Shown piece after piece: positions 25,631 to 34,158 of a DNA stretch of 64,000 nucleotides. The stretch is taken from contig NZ_VWVU01000023.1 of the NCBI RefSeq assembly GCF_008638365.1, forward strand, positions 48,321 to 112,320, in the 5' to 3' direction. The notes under the pieces were generated by a model, which worked only from the letters and a program-made list of their open reading frames with translations, had not been told where the DNA came from and ran no database searches. Numbering within the stretch: position 1 is the stretch's first letter; every line of letters begins with the position of its first letter. Both the position numbers and the translations under genes were made by a program. Source of the stretch: Nocardiopsis quinghaiensis. GTDB lineage: Bacteria; Actinomycetota; Actinomycetes; Streptosporangiales; Streptosporangiaceae.

Positions 25631-25990
25631 CATGGACGCTCTGGTGTGTGTCGGGGGCGCTTCTCGTCGCTCGCCTTCTCCGTTTCCTTGGGGTGAGACC
25701 GGCGTTGGAGGTGGTGGTGATGTTCGGGTCTGGTTCGGTGTTCAAAGCGGTGCGGGTGTCGGGTGAGCGGCGCCTCGGTGAGGTACGGGAGTTGTCGTCC
25801 GCGGCTGCGCTCGCGTGGTCATCGAAGCTGGTGCTACTCACCTGAGCTTGGCCACGGCCCTGGTGGTCGGTACCGGGTGCGGCTGGGTGGATTCGCTTCC
25901 TGTGAGGTCGCGTGTGCGGCGTTGGGCAGAACCCGAGGCGGGGAACCGGGCCGTAAGCCCGGCTGAGGGGCGTTCCCGCCGTTCACGCAC
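25631..25990 (+). pseudogene. Integration module 2: leader and integrase N-terminal remnant
   Basis: A decayed leader (TGTCGGGGGCGCTTCTCG) is followed by MFGSGSVFKAVRVSGERRLG near 25721, matching the N-terminus of the 58.6-kb integrase (VSGSGSVFKRCGCRLPG). After about 40 residues the match moves to another frame (RVRLGGFASCEVACAALGRT against RMRRGGFASREAARTALRRT). No catalytic domain or tRNA core follows, so this is a frameshifted 5' stub lying next to the RiPP locus. Confidence 0.65.
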
Positions 25991-26077
25991 GGCGGCCCCA
26001 TCGCCTTGCCTTGAGCGGACCGGACCCGCTCTCCGCCAAACGTTGAACCCACGGGGGCGGGAGAGCAGGATGCCCCT

Positions 26078-26836
26078 ATGCAGACTCCCCAGCGTTACGA
26101 CACGGACCGCCTCCTCGCCCGACTGGACCGCTTCGACCTCACCCCCTTCGCCCGCGATCTTCGCGCGCGGGTCCGAGAACTGCTGCGCTGCGGACCGGAG
26201 GACATGGTCGTGGACGTTGGCTGCGGTGGGGGGCGGGCCGTGGCCGAGGCCGCCGCCGCAGGGCCGCACGTGGTGGGGGTCGATCTCGACCAGCGGATGC
26301 TCGACGCCGCGCGTTCGCGTCACCCCGAGGCGGATCTCCGCCTGGGCGACGCCTACGAACTCCCGCTTGCGGACGCCTCAGCTCAGGGCTACCGGGCAGA
26401 AAAGGTCTACCACTCCCTGGACGACCCCGGGAGTGCCCTGGCCGAGGCACGCCGGGTCCTGGCACCCGGCGGCCGTATCGTCCTGGTCGGACAGGATTGG
26501 GACGCCTACATGGTGGACGCCGCCGACTCCGGGGTCACCCGCTCCATCCTGCGCTCCTACGCCGATCGGATGCCCGACGCACGCGCGCCCCGGCACCAGC
26601 GGGCGCTGCTGCTCGACGCGGGGTTCACCGGCATCGAAGTGGAGGGGAGCGTGCTCGTGTTCACGGACGAGGAGGTCCTGCCCATGCTCATGGCACTGGC
26701 GGAGGCGGCGGAGGAAGCCGATGCAGTCACAGCGGAACAAGCCGCCTCCTGGGCCGAAGACCAGTGCGAGCGCGCTCGCGAGGGGAGGCTCTTCGCCGCC
26801 GTTCCCTTCTTCGTGGTCAGCGCCATCCGGCCCTGA
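26078..26836 (+). CDS. Class I SAM-dependent methyltransferase (candidate cittilin-type O-methyltransferase)
   Basis: This 252-residue Rossmann methyltransferase has motif I VVDVGCGGGRAVAEA (residues ~46-60), acidic loop VVGVDLDQRMLDAARSR and motif III-like EARRVLAPGGRIVLVG. No other domain is present. It converges on the P450 gene, which itself lies downstream of the RiPP precursor. In Myxococcus the cittilin locus combines a 27-residue precursor, one P450 and one methyltransferase, so a tailoring O-methyltransferase role (product: methylated Tyr) is proposed. It is not in the same transcription unit as the P450, so this pairing is inference; an unrelated metabolic methyltransferase remains possible. 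Confidence 0.8.
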   Translation: MQTPQRYDTDRLLARLDRFDLTPFARDLRARVRELLRCGPEDMVVDVGCGGGRAVAEAAAAGPHVVGVDLDQRMLDAARSRHPEADLRLGDAYELPLADASAQGYRAEKVYHSLDDPGSALAEARRVLAPGGRIVLVGQDWDAYMVDAADSGVTRSILRSYADRMPDARAPRHQRALLLDAGFTGIEVEGSVLVFTDEEVLPMLMALAEAAEEADAVTAEQAASWAEDQCERAREGRLFAAVPFFVVSAIRP

Positions 26837-26898
26837 CCCGGTGGAGCCGTCAGGCGGGGCCGTTTCCTGGGCGCGACCGCCCTGACCTGGCGGCGCTT

Positions 26899-28137
26899 TC
26901 ACACAGGGTGTTCCCTGCGCACGACCGCCCGCACCCCGCGAGGCTGAAGCGCCAGTGCCGGGTGCGGCCGGACGGCCTGCGGGTCGACCAGGTCCAGTCG
27001 CACCCGCGCGCGCAGTTCCCTGGCGATGACCTCTGTCTCGCGCAGAGCCATCGACGCGCCCACACAACCCCTCGGGCCGGCTCCGAAGGGGAAGTAGGCG
27101 TGGCGGGGGGTCGGGCCGCGCCCGAACCACCGCTCGGGCCGGAACTCCTCAGGGGCCGGGAACCACCGCTCGTCGCGGTGGGTGACCCACTGGCTCAGAC
27201 CCAGGACCGTGCCAGGGGGGAGCGTGTAGCCACCGGCCTCGAAGGGGCGCACGGTCTCGCGGCTGATCACCCACGCGGGCGGGTACAGGCGCATCGCCTC
27301 CTTGGCCGCCGCGAGGGCGTAGCCGTCGTCCGCCATCCGGCCGTCGGCCTCACCGTGCCCCCCCAGCGCGAAGAAGAGCCATGTCAGGGCGTCGGCCGTG
27401 GTCTCGTACCCCGACATCAGGAGAGTGGCGAGCTCGTCTCTGACTTCCTCGAAGGGCGGGTCGTCGGACAGCAGCCGGTCCAACGCCGTGTCGGAACCCG
27501 TGGGCCGGTGGTCGCGGATCAGCGCCGCGAGGGTCTCGTCCAGGGTCCGCAGGGACTGCCTGAGTTCCCGGTTGACGCGGGTCGGCAACCACGTCGGAAG
27601 ACGCGGAGACGAGGTCAGCCGCATGATGGCCGCCACGGCGGCGGTCAGTGTCTCGCCCCGCTCGCCGAGTTCGCGCCCGGCGATGTGCGTGGCCCCGATC
27701 CGCATGGCCAGCCCTGACATCTCCCGGTGTACGTCGATGGTCTGGCCGTCACGCCAGGTGTCGACGGTGTGAGCGACACCCTCACGCGCCACGCGTTCCA
27801 GGTGTTCCAAGCGCTCGCTGCGGAAGGCGGGACGGAGCCGAGCGCGTTTGCGCTCCCAGTCCAGACCCTCACTGTTCATCATGGCGAGGGGGAAGCCCGT
27901 GGGCCCGCGCCGGACACCCGCACTGATCTTGACGACGTTCTCGCCGCAGTCCACCAGCACCCGGCGGATGTCGTCGGGGTGGACCAGGAGCACGTTCGAG
28001 GGGGTGAGGGAAACGACGTCGCCGAACTCGCGGGCCGCACGGGAGAGGAAGGCGAGCGGGTCGAGCGCGAAGTCGGCGACGTTGGAGGTGCCACGTCCAC
28101 CGTGGGGCCCCGGTGGCGCGGAGGTCATGGCCGTCAT
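26899..28137 (-). CDS. Cytochrome P450, likely biaryl/aryl-ether crosslinking enzyme of a cittilin-like RiPP
   Basis: This 412-residue P450 starts at ATG 28137 (MTAMTSAPPGPHGGRGTSN); the open frame extends further upstream, but there it overlaps the precursor gene in another frame. Hallmarks are the I-helix LMSGYETTADALTW, K-helix ExxR in AAKEAMRLYPP, and heme loop FPFGAGPRGCVGASMA with the proximal Cys. It has the length of soluble bacterial P450s and no fused reductase, so it needs ferredoxin partners from elsewhere. It lies 74 bases after a 27-codon gene whose product ends in PYIYY. The known cittilin P450 joins Tyr side chains of YIYY, so the same crosslinking is the likely reaction. Confidence 0.88.
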   Translation of the reverse strand: MTAMTSAPPGPHGGRGTSNVADFALDPLAFLSRAAREFGDVVSLTPSNVLLVHPDDIRRVLVDCGENVVKISAGVRRGPTGFPLAMMNSEGLDWERKRARLRPAFRSERLEHLERVAREGVAHTVDTWRDGQTIDVHREMSGLAMRIGATHIAGRELGERGETLTAAVAAIMRLTSSPRLPTWLPTRVNRELRQSLRTLDETLAALIRDHRPTGSDTALDRLLSDDPPFEEVRDELATLLMSGYETTADALTWLFFALGGHGEADGRMADDGYALAAAKEAMRLYPPAWVISRETVRPFEAGGYTLPPGTVLGLSQWVTHRDERWFPAPEEFRPERWFGRGPTPRHAYFPFGAGPRGCVGASMALRETEVIARELRARVRLDLVDPQAVRPHPALALQPRGVRAVVRREHPV

Positions 28138-28211
28138 CGGGTCCGTTCCGGGCGGGGCCCGTGCCCCGAGGGGGTGGCACGGGCCGGGAGAACTGCGGAA
28201 TCTTCGGATTC

Positions 28212-28295
28212 CTAGTAGTAGATGTAGGGGCGGGTCAGCCGGGCGCCGTCGATGATGCGCAGTTTGGCGGCGATGCGGTAGGCGGCTCTCCTCAT
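28212..28295 (-). CDS. Cittilin-like RiPP precursor peptide, 27 residues ending in YIYY
   Basis: This is a very short gene: ATG 28295, 27 codons, TAG. The product begins MRRAAYRIAAKLRIIDG and ends ARLTRPYIYY. A strong GGAAGGAAG ribosome site lies 6 bases upstream. The C-terminal tetrapeptide Tyr-Ile-Tyr-Tyr is exactly the core of cittilin A (Myxococcus) and of the related Streptomyces metabolite RP-66453, whose Tyr rings are linked by a biaryl and an aryl-ether bond. The 23-residue remainder would be a basic leader removed after modification. It is followed by the P450 gene in the same direction. No dedicated protease is visible nearby. The gene is too short for routine gene finders. Confidence 0.85.
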   Translation of the reverse strand: MRRAAYRIAAKLRIIDGARLTRPYIYY

Positions 28296-28543
28296 TGGTT
28301 GCTTCCTTCCAATCAATTCCGGTTCCCCAGCGGTTCCGGAGATCGCAGTGAACGCTACGCAAGTCCCACCCGCAAGGGAAAGTAGTGTCCGAGTGAGGTT
28401 CACGTGGATACCCGGTGACCAAAGTCTGGCTCCGCGGGGATGGATTTCCATCACTAGTTTGCCCTCAGAACGTCAAAGCCTGCACTTTCATGAAACGCGG
28501 TAGTAAGGTAGAAGTCGCTCGGGTTTTTCAACGAAAATCATTT

Positions 28544-28891
28544 TCACTTCACGTTGACGACAAGAGCCGCGCGGGCGATGCCTCCGACCCGGTTCGGGCA
28601 GAGCGTGACATGCTTCAACACCTTCCAGCGCTCCTTGAGCCCGGTGGCAGTGCGCTCGCCGAGCGCGCGAACATGCCGCAACAGCGCGCTGTACATCCGG
28701 GTTCCTGTGTGGAGAGCCCCTTCGCCCTGGCTCATAGGGCGCTTGACCGGGGTGTGCACGCCGGTCCCGGTGCCCTGGTAGCTCTTGCCCGTCAGGGTGG
28801 GCAGGCCGTCGGCGGCTGCTTTGTGCAGGACTGGCAGGGCGTGGATGCGGGCGGCGGTGATGTCGGGGGTAGAGCCGGGTTCGGACCGGGC
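28544..28891 (-). pseudogene. IS5-type (DDE_Tnp_4) transposase remnant, C-terminal part
   Basis: The minus strand reads GKSYQGTGTGVHTPVKRP, then GTRMYSALLRHVRALGERTA and LKERWKVLKHVTLCPNRVGG, ending ARAALVVNVK. This is the end of a DDE_Tnp_4 endonuclease, including the region of the last catalytic Glu (not clearly preserved). The N-terminal two-thirds is missing, and the upstream end merges into integration module 3. Confidence 0.65.
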
Positions 28892-28956
28892 CCCACAGCG
28901 GGATGCCGTCCGGTGCGGACAGGATGTCTCGTATCGGCTCTGATGGAGGCTGCGGC

Positions 28957-29443
28957 GTGTGCCGGGATCGCCTCCCAGTACTCCCGCGCAGCAAGGCGGC
29001 TGTTGAAGGTGATGTTGGGTCAGGCCGGCATTGTGTCGCCGGAGGTGGCGCGGTAGGCGACTGAGCGGACGGCCTGGCTGGTGCTGCGGGACGTCGGGAG
29101 GACCCGGCGGCACGGGCGGGGGCGGGGGTGAGCAGGGAGCTGGTCCCATCTCGGTCCCGCCCTGGTCCCATCAGTGCGGTGACTCCTCTGAGACGAGGTC
29201 GTACATCCCTTTTGACTTGGGATTTTGTGGCGCACCCGGCAGGATTCGAACCGCGGCCATCGGATTAGAAGGTGCTTTCGTGCATCTACGTGCCACAGGG
29301 TACTGTTTCGTCCCTATCCATCCGGTCACTGCCATCGTTTCGTGTCAAGGGGTGCCGCCCGGTGTCGTCCCAGTCCGGAACTGAGGAGCATAATCGGAGC
29401 ACACACGGCCTGTCGGCGGCGTCTGATGGCACCTCGCGAGGTT
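28957..29443 (+). repeat. Integration module 3: leader, integrase scar, arms, tRNA-Arg core, right arm
   Basis: This is one of the most complete deleted modules: leader (GTGTGCCGGGATCGCCTCCC, 28957-28976); integrase tail scar from ATG 29012 (MLGQAGIVSPEVAR then TAG); three GGTCCC repeats (29141-29170); tRNA-Arg core 29229-29270; a 120-base spacer; CGGAGCACACAC; and GATGGCACCTCGCGAGGT ending at 29443. The spacer and right arm match module 8 (56.3-56.4 kb) over about 170 bases. Confidence 0.8.
29229..29270 (-). other. Attachment core: 3' half of tRNA-Arg(TCT)
   Basis: The minus strand carries TTCTAATCCGATGGCCGC (anticodon-loop to variable region), the T-arm and the acceptor 3' strand; one base of the T-stem is missing here. 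The 5' half of a tRNA is absent, as expected for an element attachment site rather than a gene. Confidence 0.75.
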
Positions 29444-29499
29444 CTCGGAGCGACCGTTCGTTTGCTTCAGGGCGCGCGCCTGGAGCGTTCGGTTCGGAT

Positions 29500-30246
29500 C
29501 TATCCCAGGCGCGGGAACCAGCCTTCGGGACGACCGTTTCCGGCGGGCTTGGCCTCGGCCGTGGAGCCCTTGACCAGGCCGGTCGCCCGTGCCACCGCCA
29601 GAGCGAGAACCACGTCGAACTCGTCCTTCCCACGGCTCACGTACTGCGAGTCCTGATGCGCGGCGAAGGTCAGGACCGCGTCCAGGTCCTCGCGCCACTC
29701 TTCCTCGGTGGCGGTGCCGCTCTTGGCCAGTTCCAGCACCCGGTGCACGAGGGGGGACCCTTCTTCCCACTCGTCCGTGGAAGAGCGCAGGTCGAGAGAG
29801 TCCAGAACCTTCTTGACCGCCTTCTCCGCGGTGGACACGTGGGGCAACAGCAGGTTCAGGCCGTCGTTGTCGATGAGGTCGGGGTAGTCGGTGCGGCTCC
29901 AAGCGGCCCCGTCCCACCAGTAAGCGAATCCCTGTTCACGGTCGTTCTCCAACGCGGTGAACCAGGACCAAGGCAGCCAACCGGGGCCGGCGTAGGGGTC
30001 GTAGCCCTCGACGTCCATGTGATCGTCGCACTCGTGGTCGGCACCGACGAGCACCCCGCGTCCGCCCTCGATCCGAGCGAGCCGCCACTCGTTGCCGCCC
30101 CCGTCGTCGTGGTGCACGACCGCGTCGGCGTAGCTGTGCTGGTTCTCGCTGCCGCCCGCCTCCAGGACGGCCAGCGTGGCGGCTCGGGCCCAGAGGGCGT
30201 CGAACGAGGGCAGGTCCTCGGGACGTCCTGGGACGTGGAACTCCAT
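29500..30246 (-). CDS. Hypothetical protein, acidic, actinobacterial
   Basis: This 248-residue soluble protein starts at ATG 30246 with GAAGGG upstream; an in-frame ATG five codons earlier lacks a good site. I recognise no catalytic domain. It opens MEFHVPGRPEDLPSFDALWA, has an acidic middle (GADHECDDHMDVEGYDPYAG), tryptophans typical of a globular fold (WLPWSWFTALEN), and a helical C-terminus (LDAVLTFAAHQDSQYV). It is flanked by module 3 at its 3' end and a divergent sensor kinase gene 385 bases away. Function unknown. Confidence 0.7.
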   Translation of the reverse strand: MEFHVPGRPEDLPSFDALWARAATLAVLEAGGSENQHSYADAVVHHDDGGGNEWRLARIEGGRGVLVGADHECDDHMDVEGYDPYAGPGWLPWSWFTALENDREQGFAYWWDGAAWSRTDYPDLIDNDGLNLLLPHVSTAEKAVKKVLDSLDLRSSTDEWEEGSPLVHRVLELAKSGTATEEEWREDLDAVLTFAAHQDSQYVSRGKDEFDVVLALAVARATGLVKGSTAEAKPAGNGRPEGWFPRLG

Positions 30247-30630
30247 GCTCGGACCCTTCATACAGAGGAGAATCGGTTGCGTGGAGAAGCTACTCCGTAG
30301 CTCCGACAGCACGAGTACGGTCTCCGGCCAGGGGCAGAACCCTGTGCCGGAACTCAGCCGGGTGTCCACGCTGCCCCATGCTGCCTCTTGGAGGTCACGT
30401 GGTCTCGGTGCCCAGGAACCCGACTCCGAACAACGCGGAACTTACCGGAGCCTTCATCACATCCGGCACGAGGCACTCCCCGGCCCCGGGCCTGTCCGTC
30501 TCCGGCTGGGGGCGGTGCCTGGACCGGGGCAGCGGGGCCCACAGTGCGCGGCCGCCGCCCGGCACCGGTTCGCGACCACTGAGCGACGCGCTCCGTCCGC
30601 CACCGCGGCGGCGCGGGATAGTCTGCTCGG

Positions 30631-31806
30631 GTGTTCGAGACAACAGCGTGGACGGAGCGCATGCTCCGCCCCATGCGAAGAGCGGGAGCCACCGACGCCC
30701 TGCTCCCCGCGGCCCTCGTGGCCCTGTCCTTCGTCCCAGGAATCGCTCAGCAGGGAGTCGACCTCGCGGAGCTGCCGGACGGCCGGCCCTTGGACGGCCT
30801 GGGCCTGGCCCTCGTCGGTGCCCAGGCTGCGCCTCTCGCCCTGCGGCGTCGGTTCCCCCTCACCTGCCTGATCGTGGTCGCCGCCGCGTTCACGGCGTTC
30901 CAACTGCTGCGCTACCCCAACGTTTTCGCCTCCCTTGCACTGATCGTGGCCCTGTACACCGTCGGTACACACCCGCCGCGCCGTCCCGCTCCGGTGGTCG
31001 CGGGGGCGATCACCGCCTACGCGCTCGTCTGCTACTCCCTGCACCTCGCGGGCTCCCGTGCCACCGTGGCCGACTATTTCTCCTTCGGCCTCGTCCTGGT
31101 CGCGTTCTGCGCCCTCGGCGGGTGGGTGCGCGCCCGCGCCCTGGACGCCGAGGAGCGCCGCCGCCGCGCGGAGGCGGACGCCGCTGCCGCCGAACGCGCC
31201 CGTCTCGCCCGCGACCTGCACGACGTCGTCACCCACCACGTCACCTCGATGGTGGTGCAGGCTGACACGGCGGGTTATCTGCTGGAGCGGTCCGACCGAG
31301 TGGGAACCACCCTGACCAGTATCGGGGAGACCGGTCGGCGCGCCTTGGACGACCTCAGACACCTGCTCGGCGTCCTGGACGGACGCGAGGACCGAACCGG
31401 TCCCTCGCTCGGCGAACTCGCCAGCCTCATCGAGCGCTCCCGCAACGCTGGGCAGAGCGTGGAACTGGTCGAGGACGGCGAGCCCCGACCGATGCGCCCC
31501 CAGGAGGAGGAAGCCCTGTACCGCGTCGTGCAGGAGTCCGTCACGAACGCGCTCAAGCACGCGCCCGACAGGCACGTCATCGTCCGCATAGACCACGGGA
31601 ACGAGGCGGTAGGCGCCCGGATCACCACCGGAGGCGGCGCGCCTGCGGCCGAGGTGGTCGGCTCGCCCCAGTCCAGCCCCGGTGGCGGTCACGGCTTGAG
31701 GGGCCTGCGGGAGAGGGTCTGCGTCGTCGGCGGGGAGCTGCACGCAGGTCCCACAGACGACGGGGGATTCACGGTGCACACCAGCATCCCCAGGGGGAGG
31801 ACATGA
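30631..31806 (+). CDS. Sensor histidine kinase, NarL-type (HisKA_3)
   Basis: This 391-residue membrane kinase starts at GTG 30631. About five hydrophobic segments occupy residues 20-170 (LIVVAAAFTAFQLL, VFASLALIVALYTVG, YFSFGLVLVAFCALGGW). Then comes the dimerisation/phospho-His helix RLARDLHDVVTHHVTSMVVQ with His in LHDVV, and the ATPase domain with N-box NALKHA and the G-box GGGHGLRGLRERV. The signal is unknown. It overlaps the response regulator by four bases (ATGA). A downstream CPBP protease may belong to the same response, possibly cell-envelope stress or peptide sensing. Confidence 0.92.
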   Translation: MFETTAWTERMLRPMRRAGATDALLPAALVALSFVPGIAQQGVDLAELPDGRPLDGLGLALVGAQAAPLALRRRFPLTCLIVVAAAFTAFQLLRYPNVFASLALIVALYTVGTHPPRRPAPVVAGAITAYALVCYSLHLAGSRATVADYFSFGLVLVAFCALGGWVRARALDAEERRRRAEADAAAAERARLARDLHDVVTHHVTSMVVQADTAGYLLERSDRVGTTLTSIGETGRRALDDLRHLLGVLDGREDRTGPSLGELASLIERSRNAGQSVELVEDGEPRPMRPQEEEALYRVVQESVTNALKHAPDRHVIVRIDHGNEAVGARITTGGGAPAAEVVGSPQSSPGGGHGLRGLRERVCVVGGELHAGPTDDGGFTVHTSIPRGRT

Positions 31807-32480
31807 ACGGTTCGCCCATCCGGGTCGTGGTCTGCGAGGACGACGAACTGGTGCGCGCCGGGTACGCCGCGGTGCTCGACGCCCAGCCGGACATGGTCGT
31901 GGTGGGGCAAGCTGGCGACGGTGCCGAGGCTGTGAGCATCATCCGGGACCTGCGGCCCGACGTCGCGGTGATGGACATCCACATGCCCCGCCTGAATGGC
32001 ATCGAAGTGACCGCCCGCCTGGCGGAGCCGCTGGACACCCACCCCATTCGCGTTCTGATGGTGACGACCTTCAATCTGGACGAATACGTCTACGATGCGC
32101 TGCGGGCCGGCGCGAGCGGGTTCCTGTTGAAGGATGCCCCCTTGCACGAGCTGATCGCGGGAGTGCGCACGGTCGCCCGGGGAGAGGCCTTGCTGGCACC
32201 GAGCGTGACCCGGCGGCTCATCGGCGAGTACGCCCTGCGGATCCGCCCCGCCGATCCCACCCCTCCCGCAGCGCGCCCCGGGCCGCTGACCGAGCGCGAG
32301 CACGAGGTACTGCTCCTCATAGCGGAGGGGCTGTCCAACGGGGAGATCGCCGAGCGGATGACGATCGCGCACGAGACCGTCAAGACCCACGTGTCGCGGA
32401 TCCTCACCAAACTCCGATTGCGCGACCGGGTCCAGGCTGTTGTCTTCGCCTACCGCTCGGGGCTGGTGCGGCAGGGGTGA
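31803..32480 (+). CDS. LuxR/NarL-family response regulator
   Basis: This 225-residue DNA-binding response regulator has receiver residues IRVVVCEDDELVRAGY (acidic pocket), phospho-acceptor Asp in PDVAVMDIHMP, the Thr and the Lys in GFLLKDAP. The C-terminal LuxR helix-turn-helix is LTEREHEVLLLIAEG, then SNGEIAERMTIAHETVKTHV. It is the cognate partner of the upstream kinase, shown by the four-base overlap. Target genes are not identifiable; the CPBP gene 130 bases downstream is a candidate. Confidence 0.93.
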   Translation: MNGSPIRVVVCEDDELVRAGYAAVLDAQPDMVVVGQAGDGAEAVSIIRDLRPDVAVMDIHMPRLNGIEVTARLAEPLDTHPIRVLMVTTFNLDEYVYDALRAGASGFLLKDAPLHELIAGVRTVARGEALLAPSVTRRLIGEYALRIRPADPTPPAARPGPLTEREHEVLLLIAEGLSNGEIAERMTIAHETVKTHVSRILTKLRLRDRVQAVVFAYRSGLVRQG

Positions 32481-32609
32481 GTACCGGGTCCCCCTCGAGA
32501 GCTACCGAATCGCGCTCGCGCGGGTGATGTGGCAGGCGGGGCCCCTTACCTAGTCTGGGAACCGGTCAGAGCGCCCTTCGCGCCCCGTGTCCTAGAAAAT
32601 GGTCCCAAC

Positions 32610-33470
32610 ATGCCTCACGACGTCGTATCCGCGTCCACCCCCCGCAGGCCCCGGCGCACGGCCTCGCGCTTTGCGCTCCTCCTGCTCCTGTTCATCGCCC
32701 TGGCCGCGCTCCTCCCGGGCGTGACGGGCGCGGTGGGCGCGTCAGTGTGGGCCCTGCCTCTCGGCGTCGCGGCGGCGGCCCTCGGCTTGTGGGCATACCG
32801 GTTCGCGATTCTCCGGATCGAAGGGAGAAAGCCGCTGGAACTCTCCCGCGAGGGGGCGGCCCGCGGCCTCGGAGTGGGCACATTGGCCGGGGTCGGTGTG
32901 TTCACCGTGACCATCATCGCCATCGCCATCCTCGGAGGCTACCGAGTCACCGGCTGGGGGTCGTTTGAGGCGTTCCTGGCCGTGTGCGGACTGATGTGCG
33001 CGGTCGCGGTCGCGGAAGAGCTCCTGTTCCGCGGAGTCCTCTTCCGGATCGCGGAAGAGGTTGTTGGGACTTGGGGCGCGCTCGCCATCAGCTCCGTGCT
33101 CTTCGGCGGGCTGCACCTGGTGAACCCGAACGCGACCCTGTGGGGCGCGCTGGCCATCGCCTTGGAGGCCGGTCTCATGCTCGGCGCCGCCTACGCGGCC
33201 ACACGTTCCCTGTGGCTGCCGATCGGCCTGCACCTGGGCTGGAACACGGCGCAGGCCGGGATCTTCGGCACCGCCGTCTCCGGCAGTGAGGAGGCGTTCG
33301 CCGGGCTGTTGACCGGGGCGACGAGCGGGCCCACGGCGATCAGTGGGGGAGCGTTCGGCCCCGAGGGCAGTGTTGTCGCCGTACTGTTCTGTGGTGCGGT
33401 CACGGTGTATCTGCTGCGCGTGGCCCACCGCAGGGGCCACATCGTTCCCCGGGCCGCCCGTCGGGCCTGA
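32610..33470 (+). CDS. CPBP-family intramembrane glutamic endopeptidase
   Basis: This 286-residue membrane protein starts at ATG 32610 (an upstream extension lacks conserved sequence). It has about seven hydrophobic segments and the CPBP/Abi motifs: VAEELLFRGVLFR (EExxxR), VLFGGLHLVN (FxxxH) and LHLGWN (HxxxN). Family members include CAAX-prenyl-type proteases and bacteriocin self-immunity proteins. Position after the kinase/regulator pair, within an island carrying a RiPP locus, allows an immunity or envelope-stress role, but this is inference. Confidence 0.88.
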   Translation: MPHDVVSASTPRRPRRTASRFALLLLLFIALAALLPGVTGAVGASVWALPLGVAAAALGLWAYRFAILRIEGRKPLELSREGAARGLGVGTLAGVGVFTVTIIAIAILGGYRVTGWGSFEAFLAVCGLMCAVAVAEELLFRGVLFRIAEEVVGTWGALAISSVLFGGLHLVNPNATLWGALAIALEAGLMLGAAYAATRSLWLPIGLHLGWNTAQAGIFGTAVSGSEEAFAGLLTGATSGPTAISGGAFGPEGSVVAVLFCGAVTVYLLRVAHRRGHIVPRAARRA

Positions 33471-33589
33471 GCAGGGTGCCGGTCGGGGCGCACGATGGTC
33501 GGGCACGCCGGATGCCGCCGCCCGCACAGCCGCTACCAGCTGACTGTTCCTGGCCTTCACCGATATCGCTTGTACAGTGGTCCGCTACC

Positions 33590-33690
33590 GCGAACTCACC
33601 GCATGAAATGAGCTCTTGGTCGATACGGTTCTGGCGCCGCCAGGTGTAGACCGTCTCGGCGGGACATATTGAGGCCCCGAGCGTGTAGCG
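33590..33690 (-). pseudogene. IS3-family OrfA transposase fragment
   Basis: The minus strand reads CPAETVYTWRRQNRIDQELI, the end of the helix-turn-helix of IS3-type OrfA proteins. Nothing of OrfB is present. The rest of 33471-34158 has no supported gene apart from the small frame listed separately. Confidence 0.5.
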
Positions 33691-33818
33691 CCCAACCCCA
33701 TGGGAACCCGCTGAGATCCGACTCCGGTGGTTGGACCACTGGAACGATGCCAGAAGCGCTGACGGCTCGAACGACATTATTGAGAGCTGGGTTCGGGAAT
33801 GACCGCGCGTCGCTGTAC

Positions 33819-33929
33819 TCACCCGCTGGGCTGGATACTGAGCTGTTGAGAAAGCCCGGTCTGTGGGAAAGCTCCACGTAGCCCACTGATCCGCTCGCGG
33901 TCCCAGGTGTAATAGAGCTCGTTCGTCAT
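33819..33929 (-). CDS. Possible 36-residue small protein
   Basis: ATG 33929 is preceded by GAGGTGAGGTG; the product starts MTNELYYTWDRERISG and ends LSIQPSG. It has no family match I recognise and may be the stub of a gene disrupted by the IS3 fragment. Listed because of the acceptable ribosome site only. Confidence 0.2.
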   Translation of the reverse strand: MTNELYYTWDRERISGLRGAFPQTGLSQQLSIQPSG

Positions 33930-34158
33930 CAGGACACCTCACCTCTGCATGCGTGGGGCGACCCAAGCTCCCGTGCCGGCCTCGGTTCTTCAGTGGTGGG
34001 AGATGGTTGAGTAGGCCTTGGGTTCGCCCCGGTTTGTCCCAGCGGTGCGGGTACGGGTGCGGGGCCTTCGCGTGTCGCTGCGGGCCGCGCCGGGTTCCAC
34101 CGTCCCGGAAGGTGTTGGGCGTCTCTTCCTTCCTTCTGCTCGTCGGGTCAGGGCCGCT

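Noticed and set aside
28138..28422. N-terminal extension of the P450 reading frame
   Set aside because: The extension is Arg/His/Pro-rich, unlike any P450 N-terminus, and overlaps the precursor gene in another frame. The ATG at 28137 gives a normal P450 length.
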